DNA from: Clostridia bacterium
Lineage (GTDB): Bacteria > Bacillota_A > Clostridia > Oscillospirales > CAG-272
Direction: 5' to 3'
Length of the DNA: 8,058 nt
NCBI GenBank assembly: GCA_017445115.1
Contig: JAFSUU010000076.1
Span: 1 to 8,058, forward strand
The notes below the pieces were generated by a model, which was not told where the DNA came from, searched no databases, and worked only from the letters and a program-made list of their open reading frames with translations. Both the position numbers and the translations under genes were made by a program. Every line of letters begins with the position of its first letter. Position 1 is the stretch's first letter. This document shows, in pieces, positions 1 to 4,511 of this stretch.

Positions 1-46
1 AAAAGTTCAGGGACATTTGTTTTTACATCGGTTTCACCTCCTGCAT
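1..46 (-). other. Possible 7-codon leader ORF and start of next gene
   Basis: Reading the minus strand after the 73-708 gene, a perfect AGGAGGTG (35-42) is followed 8 bases later by an ATG (26-28) that is immediately stopped by TAA. A slightly earlier in-frame ATG (44-46) gives the peptide MQEVKPM, ending at the same TAA. Another in-frame ATG at 14-16 opens a frame (MSLNF) that runs off the window, but it sits about 20 bases from the Shine-Dalgarno, too far for ordinary initiation. The next gene of this minus-strand operon may begin here, with a start-stop or leader peptide in front, or a sequencing or indel error may hide its true start. Only the ribosome binding site is certain. Confidence 0.3.
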
Positions 47-72
47 CAGAAAATTTTCAGTCACGCTCTTTG

Positions 73-708
73 TCACACGTCGTCTTCCCAGATGATACCG
101 TATTCATCGTCGTCATCATCCACCGGCTCGTCGAACGCCTCGTTGAAGGATTCGTCTATGATCGGTCCCGGATCAAGGTGCGTGAGCTGTGAGTCTGCAA
201 GCATATTCGTTTCTGCGGCGCAGCAGTCGAGGATCGCTTTCTTCAGCGATCTCAGCGCAAGCTGATAACAGTCGCAAAGCTTCCGGTACTTGTCCGGAAC
301 GCCGACGTATTCTTTTTTCTTCTCAAGTATTTTCGTCCTGAAGTCCTTCATAATATCCTCGATCAGATCGGCGCGCACGCTTTCGGCGCCGAGAATGATT
401 TCCGTATATGAATAAACTTGCTTGCGAATGATGTATTTGATCTCGTCTGTAACGTGACCTTTCTTCATCTTCCCGATAAAGGCGAGGACGGCGGGATCGG
501 TGATGATAAGCCGTCCGTTTACGGGAGCGATCTCCTTCTCGGACGAATGCGCTCTCGGTATATGCGCGACCTCTCCCTTGCTTTCCGCAAGCAGGATTTC
601 GTTCACATACCCGTTGAAGGTCCGCGGCGGGAGAGAATTCTTCCAGCGGATGATATCGTCGTCTTCGAACGGGATATTAAAATGGATCACTTTTCTTTGT
701 TGTTTCAT
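73..708 (-). CDS. Putative DNA-binding protein, ribbon-helix-helix/ParR-like (paralogue of next gene)
   Basis: This 211-aa protein has no recognised named family. Residues 8-42 carry the pattern hydrophobic strand, DDDII, LPPRTFNGYVNEIL, which matches the start of the neighbouring 170-aa protein (DADII, LPHGKFNEAVVHIL). A second module at about 67-97 (strand, KMKKGHVTDEIKYIIRK) again pairs a short strand with a K-x-G turn and a helix, as in ribbon-helix-helix proteins. The middle (110-165) is helical and charged; the C-terminus (186-211) is strongly acidic, with a run of five Asp at about 197-201. The start ATG lies two bases after the upstream gene's stop, and its GAGGA Shine-Dalgarno sits inside that gene's last codons, so the two are translationally coupled. 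Small paired proteins of this kind occur in plasmid partition (ParR) and autoregulatory modules, but no ParM-like ATPase is visible here, so function is inference. Confidence 0.75.
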   Translation of the reverse strand: MKQQRKVIHFNIPFEDDDIIRWKNSLPPRTFNGYVNEILLAESKGEVAHIPRAHSSEKEIAPVNGRLIITDPAVLAFIGKMKKGHVTDEIKYIIRKQVYSYTEIILGAESVRADLIEDIMKDFRTKILEKKKEYVGVPDKYRKLCDCYQLALRSLKKAILDCCAAETNMLADSQLTHLDPGPIIDESFNEAFDEPVDDDDDEYGIIWEDDV

Positions 709-710
709 AT

Positions 711-1223
711 TCAGTCCTCGCTTTCATAACCGTCACGGAACGTAACGGCGGGATGCGCCTTGGCGGTAATCAGATTGACAATGTCGTCGGTCAACTCTTC
801 ATATTTCCTCAAAAGCGCTTTGTGTTTTTCCGGATGGTTTGCAAGTAATACCTTTAACCTCTCCGTCTCTTTTTCCGCTTCTTCAAACAAATACGTTATT
901 TCGTCTACGGAATACCGGGGTACCGTCGTATCTATGCGGTTGATTTGGATGAACTTCCGGATTTCTTCCTTCACTCCCGTCGTAAAAGGACCTTTGAACA
1001 GTTTTTTGCACTGCCGGACGAGGTCGGGCGGAAGGTCGATCTTTGTATCAGATCTCGGCACGAGCAAATCAATGTCGAAATGCATCGTTCTTTTGATCGG
1101 CTTTCCCGAAACGGCGTGTTGAAGAATGTGAACGACCGCTTCGTTGAACTTCCCGTGGGGAAGATACTTTTTGAACGCTATGATATCGGCGTCCGTTTCT
1201 GTTAAAACTACATGAAACTTCAT
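711..1223 (-). CDS. Putative DNA-binding protein, ribbon-helix-helix/ParR-like
   Basis: This is a 170-aa protein and the first gene of the minus-strand pair. The start ATG has a perfect AGGAGGT 8 bases upstream. Two similar modules are visible: residues 1-36 (strand MKFHVVL, then DADIIAFKKYLPHGKFNEAV) and about 62-93 (strand, KKLFKGPFTTGVKEEIRKFI). Both resemble a strand followed by two helices, the ribbon-helix-helix plan, and both align with the downstream 211-aa protein. Residues 104-155 are predicted helical and charged (EEAEKETERLKVLL), possibly for dimerisation. The gene follows a long non-coding stretch rich in direct repeats (1243-1656), the arrangement expected for an autoregulator or centromere-binding protein acting on its own upstream DNA. 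That function is inferred from layout and weak fold resemblance, not from a recognised signature. Confidence 0.75.
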   Translation of the reverse strand: MKFHVVLTETDADIIAFKKYLPHGKFNEAVVHILQHAVSGKPIKRTMHFDIDLLVPRSDTKIDLPPDLVRQCKKLFKGPFTTGVKEEIRKFIQINRIDTTVPRYSVDEITYLFEEAEKETERLKVLLANHPEKHKALLRKYEELTDDIVNLITAKAHPAVTFRDGYESED

Positions 1224-1249
1224 AATCTTTTACCTCCTGTGATTTCAAT

Positions 1250-1285
1250 TTACGGAGCGTTTCAGCTCCATTTCAAGAAAACAAT
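1250..1285 (+). repeat. 36-bp imperfect direct repeat, copy 1
   Basis: The copy reads TTACGGAGCGTTTCAG, then five variable bases, then TTTCAAGAAAACAAT. It matches copy 3 (1611-1646) at 30 of 36 positions by eye; four of the six differences lie in the five-base spacer. In this copy GGAGC (1254-1258) and GCTCC (1265-1269) also form a small hairpin that copy 3 lacks. Confidence 0.75.
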
Positions 1286-1390
1286 GCAAAATTTCGAGTT
1301 TGTGAAGATTCTAAGGGACACTATTTCACATCGGCGGAACCCGCTTTCAGAAGACCTTTCTCTGCCCGAATCAGAGCAAGATCTTCTGTA

Positions 1391-1413
1391 CGAAAACGCA
1401 GCGATCGTTTTCG
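1391..1413. repeat. Inverted repeat CGAAAACG / CGTTTTCG
   Basis: Two perfect 8-bp arms (1391-1398 and 1406-1413) are separated by 7 bp, midway between the direct repeats. There is no T-run, so it is more likely a protein-binding site than a terminator. Confidence 0.5.
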
Positions 1414-1425
1414 TCTGTTCTGAAT

Positions 1426-1458
1426 ATGCGGGACTTTTGATGCGAATTTCAAGAAAAC
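1426..1458 (+). repeat. Degenerate direct repeat, copy 2
   Basis: Only the 12-bp core TTTCAAGAAAAC (1447-1458) is perfectly kept. The upstream 16 positions match copy 1 at about nine places, including CGG and TTT. The core lies 176 bp after the core of copy 1 and 185 bp before that of copy 3, so the copies are roughly evenly spaced. Confidence 0.5.
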
Positions 1459-1520
1459 TTCATCGGCGAGTTTTTGTAAAACAGCGCATCGCTTTTATAA
1501 ACGATTCCTCTTTTCTTCGT

Positions 1521-1572
1521 GACGAAAATCCTATGTCAACCCCGGCGGAAAGATTTTCAAAAGATTTTCGTC
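1521..1572. repeat. Inverted repeat GACGAAAATC / GATTTTCGTC
   Basis: Perfect 10-bp arms (1521-1530 and 1563-1572) lie 32 bp apart. The octamer TTTTCGTC in them also occurs at 1408-1415 beside the other inverted repeat, suggesting a second recurring motif in this region. Confidence 0.45.
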
Positions 1573-1610
1573 CTGAAAACCTAATGTTTGCATTGTCTTC
1601 TGATAAAGTA

Positions 1611-1646
1611 TTACGGTGCATTTCAGTGGCGTTTCAAGAAAACAAT
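1611..1646 (+). repeat. 36-bp imperfect direct repeat, copy 3
   Basis: The copy reads TTACGGTGCATTTCAG, then five bases, then TTTCAAGAAAACAAT, with the same spacing as copy 1 located 361 bp away. Because 361 is not a multiple of three, the likeness is held at the DNA level rather than in a protein. Confidence 0.75.
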
Positions 1647-1701
1647 CCCGGTTTCAGGGTCTAAATATGAACATTTTGTAAATCTTTCGCCTTTTGACAA
1701 C

Positions 1702-1730
1702 AAAAAAGACCCGTTTCATTACGGAAACGG
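1702..1730 (-). terminator. Rho-independent terminator, minus direction
   Basis: On the minus strand a 7-bp stem CCGTTTC/GAAACGG (arms 1711-1717 and 1724-1730, 6-base loop) is followed after three bases by six T. It lies some 130 bp beyond the terminator of the XRE gene. It may be a second stop for read-through, or the end of an unrecognised short transcript arising between 1740 and 1860. Confidence 0.6.
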
Positions 1731-1860
1731 ATCAGGATAGATAGTATTATGAATTAGAAAGTTTTTGTTTTTTTGTGTAGCGGAAGTAATTATTCGCTCA
1801 TCTTTTGTGAAGAATGGCTCGTCTTTCGCTATGAAAATGTGAGGCGTCCACTTAAAATAG
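1731..1860. other. AT-rich stretch without a convincing gene
   Basis: This interval between two minus-direction terminators has no ORF with a ribosome binding site on either strand. It holds a T-rich run (1760-1777). A short non-coding RNA on the minus strand is possible, but no promoter was identified. Confidence 0.4.
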
Positions 1861-1880
1861 AAAAAGGGCCGACGGCCCTT
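1861..1880 (-). terminator. Rho-independent terminator of the XRE gene
   Basis: AAGGGCC/GGCCCTT (arms 1864-1870 and 1874-1880) with a 3-base loop runs into at least five T on the minus strand. It begins four bases after the stop codon of the repressor gene. Confidence 0.85.
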
Positions 1881-1883
1881 AGC

Positions 1884-2189
1884 TTATTTGTCGTACGTCT
1901 TGATTATCTGCCAAAGCGCGGTTTTCTGTTCTTCGGTCAGAGCCGACCATTTGTCGAATAGCTCCTGCAGTTCCGGCGTTATCTCGATCATATTGCCCTC
2001 GGCAAAGAACTGCGACATCGTAATTCCAAAAGCTTTACATAAGAGCTCTATCGTCGCCAAACTCGGCGTAAAGCCTCTTTTATAAATGTTAGAAACAGTG
2101 TTGGGAGATAAACCGGCTTCTTTGGCGATTTTGTAATCAGACCATCCGTGCTGTTTTTGCAGTTGAATCAAGCGCTCGCGTATGTTCAC
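1884..2189 (-). CDS. XRE-family helix-turn-helix transcriptional regulator
   Basis: This 101-aa DNA-binding protein acts as a repressor-type regulator. Residues 3-62 form an HTH_3 (Cro/C1) domain: IRERLIQLQKQHGWSDYKIA is the first helix pair, AGLSPNTVSNIYKRG is the turn and recognition helix, and LATIELLCKAFGITMSQFF is the closing helices. The tail (70-101, ITPELQELFDKWSALTEEQK) is a helical extension common in clostridial members. The start is GTG, preceded by a G-rich GGGGGTGG that pairs with the 16S end at short spacing. It is transcribed divergently from the SLOG gene, and a long palindrome between them is the obvious operator. The ligand or signal cannot be told from sequence; many homologues are phage- or element-associated, others are stand-alone chromosomal regulators. 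Confidence 0.92.
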   Translation of the reverse strand: MNIRERLIQLQKQHGWSDYKIAKEAGLSPNTVSNIYKRGFTPSLATIELLCKAFGITMSQFFAEGNMIEITPELQELFDKWSALTEEQKTALWQIIKTYDK

Positions 2190-2226
2190 AAAACCACCCC
2201 CATTTCTTTCTATATTGTATCACCAC

Positions 2227-2254
2227 ATTATGCGATACCGTTAGAGCAAATCAA
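2227..2254 (-). promoter_or_regulatory. Possible promoter of the XRE gene
   Basis: On the minus strand TTGATT (2249-2254) and CATAAT (2227-2232) are separated by 16 bp. An alternative -10, TACAAT, lies at 2214-2219. The assignment is tentative. Confidence 0.35.
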
Positions 2255-2258
2255 TGTA

Positions 2259-2288
2259 AATATTATCGTAAGTTTTTACGATATTATT
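2259..2288. promoter_or_regulatory. Palindromic operator candidate between XRE and SLOG genes
   Basis: The perfect arms TATCGTAA (2264-2271) and TTACGATA (2276-2283) extend to 13 bp each with a single mismatch, around a 4-base centre. The site lies just upstream of the -35 of the SLOG promoter and near the tentative XRE promoter, the usual place for autoregulation by a dimeric HTH repressor. That the XRE protein binds here is inference. Confidence 0.6.
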
Positions 2289-2289
2289 C

Positions 2290-2318
2290 TTGATTACGCC
2301 ATCCTTTTCTACTATAAT
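2290..2318 (+). promoter_or_regulatory. Sigma-A promoter of the SLOG gene
   Basis: TTGATT (2290-2295) and a perfect TATAAT (2313-2318) are spaced by 17 bp, giving a predicted start near 2325 and a leader of about 18 bases. Confidence 0.75.
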
Positions 2319-2342
2319 TTATGTAAGGATGGGTGAATTGGG

Positions 2343-2849
2343 ATGATGGATTACAGATTACCGCTGCAGATTTATACTGTATCTTTCTTCGGGCATCGTT
2401 ATATTGACAATTTCAGAGATATAGAGGATCGGCTTGAAGAATTGATCATAAAACTGATTCGGGAACACGAGTACGTTGATTTCCTTGTCGGACGCAACGG
2501 AGATTTTGATCAGCTTGTTTCAAGTACGATCCGGAGAGTGAAACGAGAGTTTCGTGACGATAATTGTACGCATATTTTGGTTCTGCCGTATAACACCTCC
2601 GAGTTTCAGAATAACGAAGACAGCTTTGCCGAGTATTACGACGAGATAGAGATCTGTCCGGAATCGCACATCGCGCATTTCAAAGCCGCGATGCAGATCC
2701 GAAACAGGAGTATGGTCGACCGCTCCGATCTTGTGATCTGCTACGTCGAACACAACTCCGGCGGCGCGTATCAGACGATTCAATATGCGCTTAAGCAGGA
2801 AAAAGAAGTTATCAATCTGGCCGGGGAATCTCAGGATGAAAATATTTAG
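2343..2849 (+). CDS. SLOG-superfamily protein (DUF1273/YpsA-like)
   Basis: This 168-aa protein has a Rossmann-like SLOG fold related to DprA, YpsA and LOG-type nucleotide-binding proteins. Visible signatures are FFGHR (15-19), corresponding to the family's TGHR loop; FLVGRNGDFDQLV (47-59), the glycine-rich turn; RNRSMVDRSDLVICYVE (120-136), the typical R-x-R-x-M-V-D-x-S-D strand; and GGAYQTIQYA (140-149), the terminal glycine helix. The family is thought to bind nucleotides or nucleotide-derived ligands; no catalytic role can be assigned. A GGTGA just upstream suits the ATG at 2343 or the adjacent one at 2346. It is a single-gene unit with its own promoter and a terminator shared with the convergent operon. 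Its divergence from an XRE regulator resembles regulator-SLOG pairs on accessory elements, but a simple house-keeping role is equally possible. Confidence 0.85.
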   Translation: MMDYRLPLQIYTVSFFGHRYIDNFRDIEDRLEELIIKLIREHEYVDFLVGRNGDFDQLVSSTIRRVKREFRDDNCTHILVLPYNTSEFQNNEDSFAEYYDEIEICPESHIAHFKAAMQIRNRSMVDRSDLVICYVEHNSGGAYQTIQYALKQEKEVINLAGESQDENI

Positions 2850-2879
2850 GGACATCATATTGTTTCATTTATAAAAGAC

Positions 2880-2911
2880 GGAGCCGCAGACATGTTTTTG
2901 TCTGCGGCTCC
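2880..2911. terminator. Bidirectional terminator between convergent genes
   Basis: A 13-bp perfect GC-rich stem (arms 2880-2892 and 2899-2911, loop TGTTTT) lies between the SLOG gene and the convergent ferredoxin-fusion gene. The T-tract is clearest on the minus strand (TCTTTTAT); on the plus strand a weaker T-rich run follows about 20 bases later. Confidence 0.8.
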
Positions 2912-2935
2912 GGGTATAGGTTGTAATAATTATTT

Positions 2936-3616
2936 TTACGCCTCTTCGATCGCTTCGACCGGGCAGCCGTCTTTCGCTTCTGCTACGGCGTCAAGAGCGC
3001 CTTCCGGAACTTCGGTCTCGATCGCCACTGCAACGCCTTCGCCGCTCATGGAGAACACCTCCGGGCAGGTCGCGGCGCAGAGTCCGCAGCCGATGCAGTT
3101 TTCGTTTACATGGTATTTCATAGATTTATCCTCGCTTTCATTATTAGCCGTTTTGCGCTCATTCAACGTGCAGATAGCTTGACCTACTTCCAACGCAACA
3201 GGCAGAAGCAGTTCCTTATCCCAGTCCTCGCCGACCGCAAAGAGCGCTTTGGCAATCGTTTCGTTATAGTTTTCGTCAGTTTTTCCCGTAGTATACAAAC
3301 GCCTTGCCGCCTCATGAAGCCCGGAAAGGATCAAGGCTTTCAAGGCGCGAACGTCAGGGTCCGTGTCGCGGAGTTTTGCCATATCATAATCGTCGTTTCT
3401 GCCGCAGGGGGAAGCGCATTCCGAGCAGCGCGGCACCAGCTTTTGCTTTTCCGCGTGAAGCTCTCCGATCAGATCGGTTATTTCCTGCTCGTCTGAATCG
3501 CCGACGACAAGTCCCCTGATAAGCAGCTTGTAGGTTTCTTCCGTAGGATGCGTATTTCCGTCGGTCGCGCGTGCAAGCCCGATCAGCGCGCCGATCAAAC
3601 GATTTGTTGCTTTCAT
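2936..3616 (-). CDS. HCP-like helical domain fused to a [4Fe-4S] ferredoxin
   Basis: This 226-aa protein is the last gene of the minus-strand operon. Residues 1-155 are helical. They carry C64-x2-C67-x3-C71 and a segment (about 92-155: DVRALKALILSGLHEAARRLY, then NETIAKALFAVGEDW, LLPVALEVGQAICTLNE) that resembles the helical bundle of hybrid cluster protein, without the catalytic hybrid-cluster region. Residues 166-226 form a small ferredoxin: Cys174, 177 and 180 plus Cys218 (GCPVEAI) should bind one [4Fe-4S] cluster; Cys184 precedes a Pro as in Thermotoga-type ferredoxins. A hydrophilic linker (156-165) joins the parts. The ATG at 3616 was chosen because GGTGA sits 5 bases upstream, overlapping the preceding stop; the in-frame ATG at 3646 has no Shine-Dalgarno and would overlap the upstream gene. 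A cytoplasmic electron-transfer or redox-sensing role is likely; the exact reaction is unknown. Confidence 0.85.
   Translation of the reverse strand: MKATNRLIGALIGLARATDGNTHPTEETYKLLIRGLVVGDSDEQEITDLIGELHAEKQKLVPRCSECASPCGRNDDYDMAKLRDTDPDVRALKALILSGLHEAARRLYTTGKTDENYNETIAKALFAVGEDWDKELLLPVALEVGQAICTLNERKTANNESEDKSMKYHVNENCIGCGLCAATCPEVFSMSGEGVAVAIETEVPEGALDAVAEAKDGCPVEAIEEA
3119..3134 (-). promoter_or_regulatory. Internal ribosome binding site and ATG for a separate ferredoxin
   Basis: Within the preceding gene, CGAGGA (3129-3134) lies 7 bases before an in-frame ATG (3119-3121). Initiation here would give a free 61-residue ferredoxin (MKYHVNENCIGCG at its start), the normal size of the stand-alone clostridial protein. 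The fusion reading frame is nevertheless open throughout, so both products are possible. Confidence 0.5.
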
Positions 3617-3621
3617 ATGTT

Positions 3622-4203
3622 TCACCGCTTTCTGGTAATGCAGCAATGCGCTACGTCAGGCATATCGACTTTCCATTCCGATCCGTTCAGCATCCCATCC
3701 ATCACGCTTTTGCGGATCGTATAATACATCGTGCCTTCGCCGTTCCAGTACTGCGCGTGAATGTCCTGCGTCATCTCAAACGATACCTCGTCGTCGCTCT
3801 CTTTCATCAAAGCGTTCACACGATCACAGGGCATACCGTTCACGAAGAAATCTTCAAACGCTTTGTATGCGTCCTTTGCGCTTTCAGCGTTTACCGCGTT
3901 CGCTCTGCCGAACTCAAATGCGATGGAGCAAAGGGTATTTATTCTGTCGGCGTTATCTTTGAGTATGTGAGAGACGAGCGACGCGTAACGGCTCTCCGCA
4001 TCGTTTATCCGCTCCTGCAGCCATCCGTGGATATTGCCCTCGTCGATTACGGTTTCAAGCGGATGCAGATCTTTCGTAAAAGCCTTATCGTTATCGATCC
4101 AGCCTTCGGATGCAGCGTATTCCGCGATCTCTTTTGTCAGTTTTTCCTGATTGCCGATCTTGTTATAGAGCCAGAAGTGGATCGGCCCGAGAAAAGCGCT
4201 CAT
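3622..4203 (-). CDS. Conserved-looking protein of unknown function in redox operon
   Basis: This 193-aa cytoplasmic protein was not assigned to a named family. It has no signal peptide or membrane segment. The start, MSAFLGPIHFWLYNKI, holds a Gly-Pro-x-His motif that looks functionally constrained. Histidines at 9, 47, 59, 79, 149 and 186 and Cys187-Cys188 near the end could be metal or haem ligands, but this is only a possibility. Composition is mixed alpha-helical, with acidic stretches around 136-146. The ATG overlaps the stop of the DUF1858 gene in an ATGA arrangement, and the next gene begins 5 bases after its stop, so it is firmly part of a three-gene operon with two Fe-S or cysteine proteins. 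A role alongside those redox proteins is inferred from this coupling alone. Confidence 0.8.
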   Translation of the reverse strand: MSAFLGPIHFWLYNKIGNQEKLTKEIAEYAASEGWIDNDKAFTKDLHPLETVIDEGNIHGWLQERINDAESRYASLVSHILKDNADRINTLCSIAFEFGRANAVNAESAKDAYKAFEDFFVNGMPCDRVNALMKESDDEVSFEMTQDIHAQYWNGEGTMYYTIRKSVMDGMLNGSEWKVDMPDVAHCCITRKR

Positions 4204-4421
4204 GCCGTTTCTCCCTTTGTCTCAGCGATCCTTTCGTTGATCGCACGCACGACTTCCTCAGTGTTCACGCCGTGGACGGCGCAGGCGTCCTCAAGCGATT
4301 CCGCCTGAGAAGCAGGGCAGCCAAGGCAGTGCATACCGATGCCGAACAGCACCTCTGCCGATTCGGGGTATTCTCTTACGATCTCACCGATCAAAGTCTT
4401 TTCGTTCACATAATTTTTCAT
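4200..4421 (-). CDS. DUF1858 protein, hybrid-cluster-protein-associated redox disulfide domain
   Basis: This 73-aa protein consists almost entirely of one DUF1858 domain. The signature is visible as EIVREYPESAEVLFGIGM followed by HCLGCPASQAESLEDAC, with the Cys32-x2-Cys35 pair that gives the family its redox-disulfide name. A further Cys47 follows, and a helix (NTEEVVRAINERI) closes the domain. In other bacteria the domain often accompanies hybrid cluster protein or is fused to DUF438 proteins; here a cysteine-free version sits at the N-terminus of the 6029-7543 product. GGGAGGT stands 8 bases before the ATG. It is the first gene of the operon running to 2936 and has a promoter with a Crp/Fnr-type site at -41.5. 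It probably acts in the cytoplasm as a thiol or metal-cluster partner; its substrate is unknown. Confidence 0.92.
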   Translation of the reverse strand: MKNYVNEKTLIGEIVREYPESAEVLFGIGMHCLGCPASQAESLEDACAVHGVNTEEVVRAINERIAETKGETA

Positions 4422-4440
4422 CTCATTTACCTCCCGGTAC

Positions 4441-4469
4441 TTGATATTTCGCTTGTATTATAGTATAAT
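4441..4469 (+). promoter_or_regulatory. Sigma-A promoter of the Crp/Fnr regulator
   Basis: TTGATA (4441-4446) and a perfect TATAAT (4464-4469) are spaced by 17 bp; predicted transcription start is near 4476. The -10 lies back to back with the -10 of the divergent operon (4457-4462), so polymerase can hardly occupy both at once. Confidence 0.8.
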
Positions 4470-4485
4470 CCAATCAACAAGTATG
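4457..4485 (-). promoter_or_regulatory. Activator-dependent promoter of the DUF1858 operon
   Basis: On the minus strand a perfect TATAAT (4457-4462) is preceded at 17 bp by CATACT, a very poor -35. The weak -35 plus a palindrome centred at about -41.5 is the layout of a class II Crp/Fnr-activated promoter. The predicted start is near 4450, leaving a 29-base leader. Confidence 0.7.
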
Positions 4486-4498
4486 TTGTTGCAACAAC
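4485..4498. promoter_or_regulatory. Crp/Fnr-type operator (GTTGTTGCAACAAC)
   Basis: This perfect 14-bp palindrome with GTTGT-N4-ACAAC architecture has the arm-gap-arm geometry of Crp/Fnr-family sites. Together with its flank GTATG it matches the site at 7596-7613 in 17 of 18 bases. Its centre is at -41.5 for the minus-strand operon and about +15 to +16 for the regulator's own promoter. Confidence 0.8.
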
Positions 4499-4511
4499 GA
4501 AAGGAGAATAT

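Larger units (their letters stand above)
1243..1656. promoter_or_regulatory. Repeat-rich intergenic region, candidate operator or centromere-like site
   Basis: This non-coding stretch upstream of the ParR-like pair contains ten TTTCA pentamers, all in the same orientation, at 1243, 1260, 1271, 1324, 1345, 1447, 1555, 1621, 1632 and 1652. About one or fewer would be expected by chance, and the region's only TGAAA is at about 1574. Several spacings (11, 53, 21, 11, 20) are near whole helical turns. On the minus strand the repeat core reads TTGAAA, which could also serve as -35 elements for the 711-1223 gene. An open frame at 1212-1664 crosses the region but is not believed, because the repeats fall in different frames of it. 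Confidence 0.5.

Noticed and set aside
329..1577. Shared 14-mer ATTTTCGTCCTGAA at 329-342 and 1564-1577
   Set aside because: One copy lies inside a coding region, flanks do not match, and a 14-base match is not surprising in 8 kb.
1250..1646. CRISPR-like array of three spaced repeats
   Set aside because: Spacings are 176 and 185 bp, the repeats are imperfect and no cas gene is present.
1212..1664. 150-codon plus-strand ORF across the repeat region
   Set aside because: No Shine-Dalgarno before its ATG, it overlaps the start of the minus-strand gene, no family resemblance, and the direct repeats within it fall in different reading frames, which argues for DNA-level rather than protein-level constraint.
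3617..3646. 10-residue N-terminal extension of the HCP-like/ferredoxin protein
   Set aside because: No ribosome binding site, and it overlaps the preceding gene; the ATG at 3616 has GGTGA at good spacing.
3571..4308. 245-codon plus-strand ORF
   Set aside because: It is antisense to the 193-aa, DUF1858 and HCP-like genes, which have coupling and domain evidence; it has no recognisable domain.
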